A DNA stretch of 64,000 nt from Rhodoplanes serenus (GTDB lineage: Bacteria; Pseudomonadota; Alphaproteobacteria; Rhizobiales; Xanthobacteraceae): NCBI GenBank assembly GCA_009720755.1, contig WNKV01000002.1, positions 405,234-469,233 of the forward strand. Reading direction: 5' to 3'. A model generated the notes under the pieces. That model searched no databases and was not told the origin of the DNA. It worked only from the letters and a program-made list of their open reading frames with translations. Below, piece after piece: positions 47,450 through 56,515 of the stretch. Positions within the stretch are counted from its first letter, which is position 1. Each line of letters opens with the position of its first letter. A program made the position numbers and the translations under genes.

Positions 47450-48597
47450 GCGTGGGCGGCGGAGGCGCGAAGCTCGGCCGCGAGCGCGATGTAGTGGGTG
47501 CCGATCTGGTCCCAGCCGTAGCGCTCGGCGGTGGCGCGGGCGCCGCGGCACAGGCCCGCATAGGCGGCCGGGTCGGCGAACACGCGGCGCACCTTGTCGG
47601 CGATGTCGTCGGCGTCGGGCGCGATGTGGAAGCCGTTGACGCCGTTGGCGAGGTAGTCCTCGATGCCGCCCACCGGCGTCGCCAGCACCGGCACCTCGCT
47701 CGCCAGCGCCTCCATGCAGACGAGCGAGAAGGTCTCGTAGGAGGTCGGGAACACGAAGGCGTCGGCCGCCGCATAGAACGCCTCGACGTCGCGGCGGGCG
47801 CCGGCGAACACCAGCCGGTCGCCGGCACGGCGGGCGAGCCGCCGGTAGGGCGCCGGGTTCTCGGAGCCGACGACGAGAAGCCAAGTGTCGTCGTCGAGAC
47901 GGTCGAGCGCGCCGATCGCATGGGCGAGGCCCTTGCGGTCGAACTCGTGGCCGATGAACAGCAGCAGCCGCGCCGCGGCCGGGATGCCGAACTCGGCGCG
48001 GATGCGCGCGCCCGCGGCCGGGTCCGGGCGGAAGCGGGCGAGGTCGATGCCGTTCGGGATCACCCGGATGCGCGCGGGCGGCACGCCGTAGTGACGCTGA
48101 AGCTCGCCCGCCACCCGCGACGACACTGCGACGAACATGCGATAGCGCAGGCCGCCGATCATGATGCGGTCGCGCATCGCCACCCACAGATGGGTCGGGT
48201 TCAGCAGCCAGCGCCAGCTCCCGGCGCGGCGCTTCTCGGCCAGATTCTCGGCATTGACGGCGTGCACCACGAGCACGTCGCCATACAGGCTGTCGCCGTG
48301 GCTGATCACGACGGCATCACGATGCCGCTCGGCCGCGCGCGTCGCCGCCAGCGTGAACAACGGCACCACCAGGGCGCGGCCGAGATGGCGCAGCGCCCCG
48401 CGGGTCGGCACGCGGGCGAGCCACGGCGCGACACGCTCCACGATGGTGCGGTCGTCGACCTTGCTGCCGACGGTGCTGGCGATCACGGTGTTCTGCACGC
48501 CGGCGCGGCCGAACACGCCGGCGAGTTCGAGCGCGACGGTCTCGACCCCGCCGACCGAGCTCAGTTCCTGGACAATCTGAATGATTTCGAGTGTCAT
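47446..48597 (-). CDS. GT4-family glycosyltransferase
   Basis: This 383-residue enzyme begins MTLEIIQIVQELSSVGGVE, the GT-B acceptor loop. The EX7E donor motif is ETFSLVCME; VIPNGIDLARFRP and FIGHEFDRKGL are typical. It adds a sugar to the lipid-linked repeat. The ATG at 48597 is 26 bases from the divergent hydrolase start. A longer open frame upstream overlaps that gene and is not used. Confidence 0.9.
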   Translation of the reverse strand: MTLEIIQIVQELSSVGGVETVALELAGVFGRAGVQNTVIASTVGSKVDDRTIVERVAPWLARVPTRGALRHLGRALVVPLFTLAATRAAERHRDAVVISHGDSLYGDVLVVHAVNAENLAEKRRAGSWRWLLNPTHLWVAMRDRIMIGGLRYRMFVAVSSRVAGELQRHYGVPPARIRVIPNGIDLARFRPDPAAGARIRAEFGIPAAARLLLFIGHEFDRKGLAHAIGALDRLDDDTWLLVVGSENPAPYRRLARRAGDRLVFAGARRDVEAFYAAADAFVFPTSYETFSLVCMEALASEVPVLATPVGGIEDYLANGVNGFHIAPDADDIADKVRRVFADPAAYAGLCRGARATAERYGWDQIGTHYIALAAELRASAAHA

Positions 48598-48623
48598 GAG
48601 CAGATGATAGGGGTTGGCGCGGC

Positions 48624-50129
48624 ATGAGCCGAACCACGATGGTTCGGCGTGGGACGGGCCGCCTTCCGGCGGCTCCGGCTCTCGTGAGATTCGCTCTCGT
48701 GAGACCTGTTCGCGTGAGATCTGCTCTCGTGAGATCTGCTCTCGTGACGGCCGCTCTGGCGGCGGCTCTGGCGCTGATCCCGGCGGCACCGTTGGTCTCC
48801 CGCGTTCCGGTGCAGGCGCAGCCTGCCGGGCGCGCCGGCGACGATCTGGGTGCCGTGCCGCTGCGCTGGCGCGTCGGCGGCGGCAATCTGGTCACCCATC
48901 TGGCCGGCGCCGAGAGCCGTCAGCTCTACACCGCGCTCACCGGCATCGGGGCCCGGCTCGGCCGCATGGATTCTTACGGCTGGCGCGATCTCGCCCGCCG
49001 GCCGACGCCGCAGGACTTCGAGGCGGCAATGCGCGAGGCGCACCGCAACGGCATCGTGCCGATCATCCTGCTCGAGTACGAGGGCAGCTATCAGTTTCTC
49101 GATCCGCCGCAGCCGATCGGCTCCTACGACGATTGGTACGCGGCCGGTCGCGTCTATGCCGAGCGGTTCCGTCCCGACGGCACGTTCTGGCGCGAGCACG
49201 GCATCCGCGGCTTCGGCGTCACCGTCTACACGGCGATCAACGAGCCCGACGTGCAGGCCACCATCCCGCACGCCGCCTATCGCGACGCACTCGCCGGCTT
49301 CGCCGACGGCGTCCACAGCATCGATCCGGCGTTGCGCGTCGTGCCCGGCGGCTTCGCCACCTGCAACTCGCACGGCGACGCGACGTTGCGCGGCTACGGT
49401 CCGGCCATCGCCGATCTGCTGGAGAGCGGGCGCCTCGACGGCATCGATCTGCACACCTACTACAACGCCCGCTGGTTCCCGCTGACCCGCGGCCGCACGG
49501 TCTCGGCACAGGGCTGCTTCGATCGCGTCAAGGCGGCGCTCGGGCTGCGCCGCGACGTCGCCTTCTACGCCACCGAGTTCAACGTCGCGCAGGTGGAGGA
49601 CTGGGCCGATCCGCGCCTCGCTGCGAGCCTGTTCCTCACCGGCCTGTGGGATCATCTCGGCGTCGTTCGCGCCGACCGCCGCAGCAGCGCCACCGTGCTG
49701 GCGTTTCCGTGGAATCTCGCCGACACCGGCCGCATCGAGGGGCCGGCTTATGCGATGGCGGCGGCGGAGGACCCGTGGCGGCCGGATCTGCGCGCCGAGG
49801 CGCTGCGCCTCGTGCTCGATCTCGCCGGCGACATGCGCTTCACGGCGCTCGATCCGGATCGCAGCGGCACCTACCGGCTGGAGGGCGAGGACGGCATGCT
49901 GCTGGTCTGGCAGAACCGTCCGGGCTGGACCGACCGGCCAGGCCGCACCTGGACGGTGGAGCTGCCCGGCTGGGCCCGGATGGCCGAGCTGTGGGGCTTC
50001 GACGGTCTGCGTCGGGTGGTGCCGGTGCATGGGGGGATGAACGAGCTGGGGGGGCTGGCGGAGAACGAGACCTACATGCTGCGGCTGCGGCGGACGGAGG
50101 AGCAGCGCGAGCAGGGCAGTCGACGTTGA
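48624..50129 (+). CDS. Secreted glycoside hydrolase, clan A (GH39-like)
   Basis: This protein of up to 501 residues has a barrel-type hydrolase domain: INEPD (acid/base Glu207), LDGIDLHTYYN, and YATEFNV (nucleophile Glu318). It has a signal peptide (VTAALAAALALIPAAPLV). The reading frame from 48624 leaves only 26 bases to the divergent gene. In-frame GTG codons within the 15-bp repeats, such as 48729, would give a standard signal peptide. It may trim or release the exopolysaccharide. Substrate unknown. Confidence 0.82.
   Translation: MSRTTMVRRGTGRLPAAPALVRFALVRPVRVRSALVRSALVTAALAAALALIPAAPLVSRVPVQAQPAGRAGDDLGAVPLRWRVGGGNLVTHLAGAESRQLYTALTGIGARLGRMDSYGWRDLARRPTPQDFEAAMREAHRNGIVPIILLEYEGSYQFLDPPQPIGSYDDWYAAGRVYAERFRPDGTFWREHGIRGFGVTVYTAINEPDVQATIPHAAYRDALAGFADGVHSIDPALRVVPGGFATCNSHGDATLRGYGPAIADLLESGRLDGIDLHTYYNARWFPLTRGRTVSAQGCFDRVKAALGLRRDVAFYATEFNVAQVEDWADPRLAASLFLTGLWDHLGVVRADRRSSATVLAFPWNLADTGRIEGPAYAMAAAEDPWRPDLRAEALRLVLDLAGDMRFTALDPDRSGTYRLEGEDGMLLVWQNRPGWTDRPGRTWTVELPGWARMAELWGFDGLRRVVPVHGGMNELGGLAENETYMLRLRRTEEQREQGSRR
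48681..48755 (+). repeat. 15-bp tandem repeat near the hydrolase signal peptide, five units
   Basis: Units at 48681, 48696, 48711, 48726 and 48741 are versions of CTCGTGAGATCTGCT. They encode LVRFA, LVRPV, RVRSA, LVRSA and LVTAA. Confidence 0.85.
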
Positions 50130-50133
50130 GCGA

Positions 50134-51378
50134 TCACCGGGTTGGAGCATGGTTGCCGATGTCCGAACGCGATAGCGGCGAACGACGGTCAGATCCAACA
50201 ATATCGATTTTCTCACGCGGAATTGTCCGGCCCGCGGCCGACAACCAAGATGTCGCGAGGGCCTCGGCGACCGCTTTGTAGGTAAAGCGGGTTAGGACGT
50301 TCCTGCGGGATGCGGACGCGCGGGCGGCGCGACCCTGCGGGTCGCCGGCGATCGTGTCGAGAAGTGCCGCAAGCGCGTCGGGATCGCGCTCCGGCACGAT
50401 CCAGCCGCCGTCGCCGACCACATCGGGAATCGCCCCGCAGGTCGAGCCGATCACCGGCACGCCGCAGCTCTGCGCCTCGACGATGACGCGGCCGAACTGC
50501 TCGCGCACTGCCGCCGTCGTGCGGGTCAGCAGGATCAGCGCGTCGAGCCCGTGCATCACGCGCGCCACCTCGGCCGGCGACGCCCAGCCGCGCAGCGTGA
50601 CCCGGTCGCCGAGGCCGAGCGCCGCGATGCGGGCGCGTAGCGCCGGCTCGTGCGGCCCCTCGCCGACAACGACGAGCGACACCGGCGTCGACGTCCGCGC
50701 CATGGCGTCGAGCGCATCGTCGAGCCCCTTCTCCTCGATCAGCCGTCCCACATAGCCGAGCCGCAGGGCGGGCGACCGCGCCGAGTCGCCGCCGCCGGGA
50801 TCGGCCGCGACCGAGTCGGCTGGGCGAAACACCTCCTGGTCGACCCCGTAGCCGATCATGGTGACAGGCCCCGCATAGCCGCGCGCCCGGCACACGTCGG
50901 TGGCGTCCGGGCTGCGCGACAGCAGGTGCGCGGTGTGGCGCAGCACATGGCGGCGGATCGCCTCGAACGGCGGCGGCAGCCGCTTGAGGATGTTCTGGTC
51001 GACCTCCAGCACCAGCGCGGCGCGCCGCTTCAGCAGGCTCGCCTGGAGCGCCACCAGGCTCCACGGCTCCTCCCACAGATGGATCACGTCGGGATCGAGC
51101 TGCCGCAACAGACGGCGCAGGCCGGGATAGACGTGCAGGTACCAGCCCATCGGGCCGGCGCGCGGCAGGCGGATCGGCATCACATGCACGGTGACGCCGG
51201 GATCGTCGGGCGGATCGGCCGTCAACACGCGACCGAACTCGTGCCAGGTCGCCGGCACCACGAGATGCACGTCGAGCTCCGGCCGATCGGCGAACGGCGC
51301 GTAGCGGCGTCGTCCGATGGCGCGGCTCACCGCCGGATGCGCGATCGAGACGATGCGCAGCGGGCGTGCCTCAGACAC
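50134..51378 (-). CDS. GT4-family glycosyltransferase
   Basis: This 414-residue GT-B enzyme has the EX7E motif EQFGRVIVE and LRLGYVGRLIEEKGLDDAL. The start is a GTG that overlaps the deacetylase stop by 8 bases. It is the last gene of the minus-strand operon 59888-50134. The C-terminal 30 residues are Arg/Ser-rich and atypical. Confidence 0.9.
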   Translation of the reverse strand: MSEARPLRIVSIAHPAVSRAIGRRRYAPFADRPELDVHLVVPATWHEFGRVLTADPPDDPGVTVHVMPIRLPRAGPMGWYLHVYPGLRRLLRQLDPDVIHLWEEPWSLVALQASLLKRRAALVLEVDQNILKRLPPPFEAIRRHVLRHTAHLLSRSPDATDVCRARGYAGPVTMIGYGVDQEVFRPADSVAADPGGGDSARSPALRLGYVGRLIEEKGLDDALDAMARTSTPVSLVVVGEGPHEPALRARIAALGLGDRVTLRGWASPAEVARVMHGLDALILLTRTTAAVREQFGRVIVEAQSCGVPVIGSTCGAIPDVVGDGGWIVPERDPDALAALLDTIAGDPQGRAARASASRRNVLTRFTYKAVAEALATSWLSAAGRTIPREKIDIVGSDRRSPLSRSDIGNHAPTR

Positions 51379-52393
51379 GGCCGAGCACCCGCGCCGCGAT
51401 GCCGGTCAGCCCGGTGAGATGCGCCTCGGCGAGCGCCAGCCGTCGGTGCGAGCCGACCAGCGTGTTGCGCGGCAGGCTGAAGGGGTCCTGATCGCGCCGC
51501 ACCAGGCCCTTGCGGGTGGTGGCGGCGCTGTCGTAGCCGGCCTCGCGCACCAGCGCGAAGTCGCGCGGCCCGCAGTCGCCGGCGCGTCCGTACGGAAACG
51601 CGAAGTGGCGCACCGGCAGGCCGAGCCGCTCGCGCAGCCGCGCCCGGCTGCCGGCGATCTCGGCGGCGGCGTCGGTCGGCGCCAGGGCCGCGATGCGGGC
51701 GTGCGTCACGGTGTGGGCGCCGATCTCGACCAGCGGGTCGTCGCGCACCGCATCCAGCATCTCCCACGACATCGCGTGCCGCCGGTGGAGGGCGTCGGCA
51801 TCGACGCCATTCTCGGCACAAAAGGCGGCGTAGCGCCGCGCCGGATCGGTGCGGTCCCAGTCGGCCGAAATGCGGGCGAAGGCGTCGCGCTTCTCCGCCG
51901 CGGTGGGCACGGCATGGATGACGCCATCGACCATCACGCGGTCGCGCTGCATCAGCACATCCTCCAGGCCGGCGCCCCACATCGGCATGGTGCCGTCGGG
52001 AATCCCGGTGGTGACGAACAGCGTCACCGGCACGCCGTGGCGGCGGAACAGCGGCACCACCGCCTCGAAGGTGTCGCGATAGCAGTCGTCGACCGAGAAG
52101 TTGACGAAGCGGTCGCCGGTCTCGCCGCGGCGGCTGCGGCGCAGCGCCTCGTCGATCGTCACCACCGACCAGCCGGTGCGCGTCAGGTAGCCGAGCAGGC
52201 GGTCGAGAAAGCCGAGGTCGAGATAGAAGTCGCGGTTCGGCAGCTCCTCCCACTGCTCGGTCGGTGCCGCCCGATGGAACGTGAACAGGCAGCCGCGCGA
52301 GCCGAGCAGCAGGTCGGTGGCGGCGCCGAGCGGCCGCACCAGATGCTCGGCTCCGGCGAGCCAGGTCGAGAGGGCGACGCGGGCGGAGGTCAT
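51371..52393 (-). CDS. Polysaccharide deacetylase family protein (NodB-like)
   Basis: This 340-residue protein has the NodB homology domain: FSVDDCYRDTF holds the metal Asp pair (TFDDG in most members), GAHTVTHARI the two His, and RHFAFPYGRAGDCG the later motif. It would remove acetyl groups from the sugar chain. No signal peptide is clear. It overlaps flippase and GT genes. Confidence 0.92.
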   Translation of the reverse strand: MTSARVALSTWLAGAEHLVRPLGAATDLLLGSRGCLFTFHRAAPTEQWEELPNRDFYLDLGFLDRLLGYLTRTGWSVVTIDEALRRSRRGETGDRFVNFSVDDCYRDTFEAVVPLFRRHGVPVTLFVTTGIPDGTMPMWGAGLEDVLMQRDRVMVDGVIHAVPTAAEKRDAFARISADWDRTDPARRYAAFCAENGVDADALHRRHAMSWEMLDAVRDDPLVEIGAHTVTHARIAALAPTDAAAEIAGSRARLRERLGLPVRHFAFPYGRAGDCGPRDFALVREAGYDSAATTRKGLVRRDQDPFSLPRNTLVGSHRRLALAEAHLTGLTGIAARVLGRV

Positions 52394-53943
52394 CGGCGTC
52401 TCCAGCGGTTCACGGCGGTGTCGCGGATATGGGCGAGGACGGCCCGGCAGGTCGCCGGCATCAGCACGGCGGCGGCGAGCGCGATGGTGGCGAGGCAGGC
52501 GGCGGCGCCGGCGGCGAGGCGTGGCACCAGGCCGGCGATCTCGTCCTGGATCAGCCAGCCGGCGCCGAGCATCACGGCGGCGGGGCCGCAGCCGATCAGC
52601 ACCAGCACGGCGATCCGGCCACGGCATTCGAGCGCCAGCACGGCGCCGCCGAGCAGCACCAGGCTGCGCACCGCCTCGCCGAGCCCGAGCAGCAGCGGGC
52701 CGGCGTCGGTGCTCTGCTGAAGGCCCGAGGTGGCCAGGTTGACGGCGACGTTGGCGGCGTAGGCGGTCACCAGCACGAAGGCGGCGCGGGCGTTGCGGCC
52801 GGTGCTGTTGAGGGTGCGCAGCAGAATCCAGCCGAGCGTCGACGCCCACAGGCCGACCGCGATGCCGCGCAGCGTCTGGCTGGTCAGCACCACGCCCTGC
52901 TCGGTGAAGGCACCGCGGAAGAACACGAGCCGCACCACGTCGGGCGCGAACACCACCAGGAACGCCGAGGCCGGCAGCGCCAGGGCGAGCACCGGGGCGG
53001 CGAGCGCCTCGATGCGGGCGCGCTCGTTCGCGGCCGGTCGGCTGGAGAGCACGCCGAGGCCGACCGGCTGGCTGACCAGCAGGAGGGCGCTGTCGGTGAG
53101 GGTGCGGGCATAGTCCATCGAGGCGACGGTGCCGGTGCCGATCCGCGACGCCATCAGCCGCTCGACCCAAATGTTGATCTGCTCGGCGAACGGCAGGGCG
53201 AGCAGCGGCCGCAGCCGGCCGAGGAAGTCGAGGCCGGCCTCCATCACCAGCGCCGGGCGAGCCCCGGCGAGGCTGAGATGGCCCTCGCGCCACAGCGCCC
53301 ACACGCCCCAGGCGGCGAGACTGTTGAACGCGATGGTGAAGGCCCAGGCGAGGAGGTCGATCCGCCCGGTCAGCGCCAGCAGCACCAGCCCGATCATGAT
53401 GCAGACGTTGAGGAGCCCGGCCCGCAGATTGGTCAGCCGGGCGCGGCCGAGCGCGATCTCGCCGGCGGCGAGGCAGTTGAGCGCCACCGAGGCCGGCATG
53501 CCGAGCGCCATGATGCGCACGAAGTCGAGCGTCATGGCGCGGCCTTCCGCCACGAAGCCGCCGACGACGGCGTCGACCCACCAGGCGCCGGCGGCCTGCA
53601 CGGCGAGCATCAGCACCACCGCCAGCAGCGTCAGCGCGACCGTGAGAGCGGCGAGCCGCTCGGGCGCGTCGCCGCGCAGCTGCGCGTCGCGCTGGCCCGG
53701 GATCATGATGGCCGGCACGCTCTCGTTCTGAAGGAAGGCGAGCGGCAGCAGGATCGCCGTGAGGGCGCCGCGGAAGCCGTCCGCCACCAGCGAGGCGCCG
53801 AGCACCTGGGCCATGGTCAGCTCGCGGGCGAAGCCGAGCAGCTTGCCGACCAGGGCGCCGCCCATCAGCCCCGCCACCATGCGGCGGCGCGAGCGTGCGG
53901 GGCTTCCGCTCGGCGGATCGTCGTCGACCACGGCGGGGGTCAT
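52390..53943 (-). CDS. MurJ/MVF-family lipid flippase
   Basis: This 517-residue protein has about 14 membrane segments and MVF-family features (GKLLGFARELTMAQVLG at the start, GLWASTLGWILLRTLNSTGR). In place of a Wzx, such a protein could flip the lipid-linked repeat unit. MurJ itself flips lipid II, so a role in peptidoglycan cannot be excluded. The operon context favours polysaccharide export. Overlaps both neighbours as ATGA. Confidence 0.88.
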   Translation of the reverse strand: MTPAVVDDDPPSGSPARSRRRMVAGLMGGALVGKLLGFARELTMAQVLGASLVADGFRGALTAILLPLAFLQNESVPAIMIPGQRDAQLRGDAPERLAALTVALTLLAVVLMLAVQAAGAWWVDAVVGGFVAEGRAMTLDFVRIMALGMPASVALNCLAAGEIALGRARLTNLRAGLLNVCIMIGLVLLALTGRIDLLAWAFTIAFNSLAAWGVWALWREGHLSLAGARPALVMEAGLDFLGRLRPLLALPFAEQINIWVERLMASRIGTGTVASMDYARTLTDSALLLVSQPVGLGVLSSRPAANERARIEALAAPVLALALPASAFLVVFAPDVVRLVFFRGAFTEQGVVLTSQTLRGIAVGLWASTLGWILLRTLNSTGRNARAAFVLVTAYAANVAVNLATSGLQQSTDAGPLLLGLGEAVRSLVLLGGAVLALECRGRIAVLVLIGCGPAAVMLGAGWLIQDEIAGLVPRLAAGAAACLATIALAAAVLMPATCRAVLAHIRDTAVNRWRRR

Positions 53944-55364
53944 CGGATGGTCCGGGGCGGCCCGGCGGGACCCGGCGTGCGCGGCCGCACCCTGGCGGCC
54001 GGCGCCGCGGCGGACGCCGCGGGGGCGAGCGCCACGAAGGTCCAGAACAGGAAGCCCAGCTCGCCCGACGCGATGCTGGCGAGCGGCATCTGGAACAGGG
54101 CGCCGCAGGCCAGCGCCCCGATCACCACCGCCTCGCGGTCGCCGACCCGGGCGGCCGCCGCGATCGCGGTGCCGGCCGCCCACACGAAGCCGGCGAGGCA
54201 GACCAGCCCGACCACGATGCCCATGGCGACCCAGCATGCGACGATCATGCCGTCGATCGCCATCACGCCGGCCGAGCCGACGTCGCCGACCGTGAAGCCG
54301 GAGCCGAACAGGGTGCCGTCGCCCTGGCTCCACAGGGTGACGTACTGCTCCAGGCGCTCCTGGAGGCTGCCGTCCTGGCTGCCGTCCGACAAGGTGGCGA
54401 GCCGGTCGCCGATCACCTCGCCGAACGGCGTCAGCGTCGCGGCGACGATCGCGGCGGCGGCGAGGCCCGCCAGGGTGACGCCGGCGCGCCGGCGCGTCGC
54501 CGCGAAGGCGAGGCAGAACAGGAGGCCGACGGCGAGCGACAGCCAGGCGGTGCGGTAGAGCGACAGCAGGAAGGCGAGCGCCGCCGGCGCCACCAGCAGC
54601 GCCTGCCAGCCGGGGCGCAGGAAGCCGACCAGCAGCAGGCCGACCGCCGTGAAGGTGGCGAAGCTCGCCGGCCCGTTGAGGGTCGAGAAGGTGCGCACCC
54701 CGAACGGGATCGGCTGGCCCGCCGACATGATCGGCGCGAAGCTCATCCAGTAGCGATCCCAGTCGGGCGGGGCGACGTACTGCCAGATGCCGTAGAGACC
54801 GATGATCGGCAGGATGACCACGAAGGCGTCGGCGGCGCGGCGCACCAGCTCGTCGGTCCGCGCGGCGTCGATCAGGGCGGCGGCGTAGACGAGCGGCACC
54901 GCCCATTTGAGCGCCCCCGAGGCGGCGTTCATCCAATCGCCCTGGATCATCGACAGCGCGGTCGCGTAGGCCACGCAGGCGCCGACCAAGAGCAGCGGGC
55001 CGAAACGGCGATCGAACGGGCGGTCGCTCTCCAGCCGCCGCCACAGCGCCGGCAGCACGGCGAGCAGCGCCAGCAGCGGGCCCACCAGCATCAGGCCGGC
55101 CTGGTCGTAGCCGGCCGAAAGGTCGACCAGGCGGCGCACGAAGGGCGCGAAGGCGAACAGCACGAGGGCGGCTTGCAGATGCTCGCCGGGACCGCGCCGC
55201 CAGGCGTACCAGCCGACGGCGCCGCAGCCGAGCACGAACACCGGGCGGGCGAGGCCGCCCAGCATCGGGCCGGCCACCGCGGTGGCGGCGAGGAGGAGCG
55301 CGGCCGGCACCCAGCCCGGAACCGGGAGGAGGGCCCGATCGTCGGCCGCGAGCAGCCGGCTCAT
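53940..55364 (-). CDS. O-antigen ligase/polymerase-like membrane protein
   Basis: This 474-residue protein has about 12 membrane segments and a large central loop. FSTLNGPASFATFTAVGLLL and SLYRTAWLSLAVGLLF resemble the Wzy/WaaL region, as does ERLEQYVTLW. It probably polymerises the repeat unit in the periplasm. Overlaps neighbours as ATGA. Confidence 0.87.
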   Translation of the reverse strand: MSRLLAADDRALLPVPGWVPAALLLAATAVAGPMLGGLARPVFVLGCGAVGWYAWRRGPGEHLQAALVLFAFAPFVRRLVDLSAGYDQAGLMLVGPLLALLAVLPALWRRLESDRPFDRRFGPLLLVGACVAYATALSMIQGDWMNAASGALKWAVPLVYAAALIDAARTDELVRRAADAFVVILPIIGLYGIWQYVAPPDWDRYWMSFAPIMSAGQPIPFGVRTFSTLNGPASFATFTAVGLLLVGFLRPGWQALLVAPAALAFLLSLYRTAWLSLAVGLLFCLAFAATRRRAGVTLAGLAAAAIVAATLTPFGEVIGDRLATLSDGSQDGSLQERLEQYVTLWSQGDGTLFGSGFTVGDVGSAGVMAIDGMIVACWVAMGIVVGLVCLAGFVWAAGTAIAAAARVGDREAVVIGALACGALFQMPLASIASGELGFLFWTFVALAPAASAAAPAARVRPRTPGPAGPPRTIR

Positions 55365-56515
55365 CGCGCCGCTCCGGCGGCGACGCGGGCGATCACGGCG
55401 GCGACCGCCTCCTGCATGGCCTCGACGCCATACAGCGCACGGGCGCGGGCGGCGGCGCGCGCGCGCTGCGCCGCGAGCCCGTCGGGAGCCGCGAGGGTGC
55501 GGGCGATGGCGGCCGCGAGCGCGGCGGCGTCGGCAGGCGGCACCAGCGTGCCGGCGGCGCCGTGATCGAGGATCTCGGCGGCGGCGCCCGCATCGGTGGC
55601 GATCACCGGGGTGCCGGCCAGCATCGCCTCGACCAAGGTGCGGCCGAACGGCTCCGGCGCCACCGAGGGATGGACCATCACGTCGACCGCCTGCATCAGC
55701 AGCGGCACGTCGGCGCGGTGGCCGAGGAAGCGGACCCGTTCGGCGAGCCCGAGAGCCGCGGCCTGCGCGTGCAGGGCGGCGGCATAGTCCTGCTCGCCGA
55801 ACAGTGCGTCACCGACCACGATGGCGCCGACGCCGGGGAGCCCGGCGAGCGCATCGAGCAGCACATGCTGGCCCTTCCACGGGGCGAGCCGGCTGAACAC
55901 GCCGACCAGCGGGCCGTCGGGCAGGCCGAGGGCGACGCGGATCGCCGCCGGCGGCCGCGGGTCGCGCACGATGGCGACGCCGTTCGGCACGATCTCGACC
56001 AGATCGGCCCGGCCGCCCGCCGCCGTGAAGGCCGCCGCGGCCGGCGCCGAGGGCACCACCACGCGGGCCGCGAAGCGGTTCGCCAGCGTCACCTGGAGGC
56101 GGCGCTGGGCGGAGCCGAAATGGCTGCCGTCGATGATGTCGTGGAGATGCCAGACCAGCGGCCGGCGGGCGACCGCGCCGGCCAGCGCGGCGAGCACGAA
56201 CGCCTTCTGCGAGTTGGCGTAGACCACGTCGTGGCGGCGCGCCGTGCGGGCGATCTCGACTGCGACGCCGGCGAGCCGGCCGGCCAGCGGCGCGGCACGC
56301 CACAGCGAGGCGTCGCGCTTGACCGCCGACAGGCCGCGCCCGAACCGCGACCTCACCACGGCGAGCCCGGTGCGCTGCATGGCCTGATCGAGCGGGCCGT
56401 CCTCGAACAGGAACGCGGTGGCGCCCTGCCAGCGCCGCACGACGTCGAGCAGCACCAGCTCGGCCCCCGCGATGGCGCTGGTGTGGTTGACGAACATGAC
56501 CCGCGGGGTGGCCAT
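55361..56515 (-). CDS. GT4-family glycosyltransferase
   Basis: This 384-residue GT-B enzyme begins MFVNHTSAIAGAELVLLD, with EX7E at EPFGRTLVE and VIVPNGV-type IVPNGVAIVRD. Its start overlaps the stop of the Wzz/BY-kinase gene (TGATG). It builds part of the repeat unit. Confidence 0.9.
   Translation of the reverse strand: MATPRVMFVNHTSAIAGAELVLLDVVRRWQGATAFLFEDGPLDQAMQRTGLAVVRSRFGRGLSAVKRDASLWRAAPLAGRLAGVAVEIARTARRHDVVYANSQKAFVLAALAGAVARRPLVWHLHDIIDGSHFGSAQRRLQVTLANRFAARVVVPSAPAAAAFTAAGGRADLVEIVPNGVAIVRDPRPPAAIRVALGLPDGPLVGVFSRLAPWKGQHVLLDALAGLPGVGAIVVGDALFGEQDYAAALHAQAAALGLAERVRFLGHRADVPLLMQAVDVMVHPSVAPEPFGRTLVEAMLAGTPVIATDAGAAAEILDHGAAGTLVPPADAAALAAAIARTLAAPDGLAAQRARAAARARALYGVEAMQEAVAAVIARVAAGAAR

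Noticed and set aside
47446..48789. Longer N-terminus for the GT4 gene with SREQI repeats
   Set aside because: The extension is the antisense of the hydrolase signal region and lacks family similarity; MTLEIIQIVQ is the natural start.
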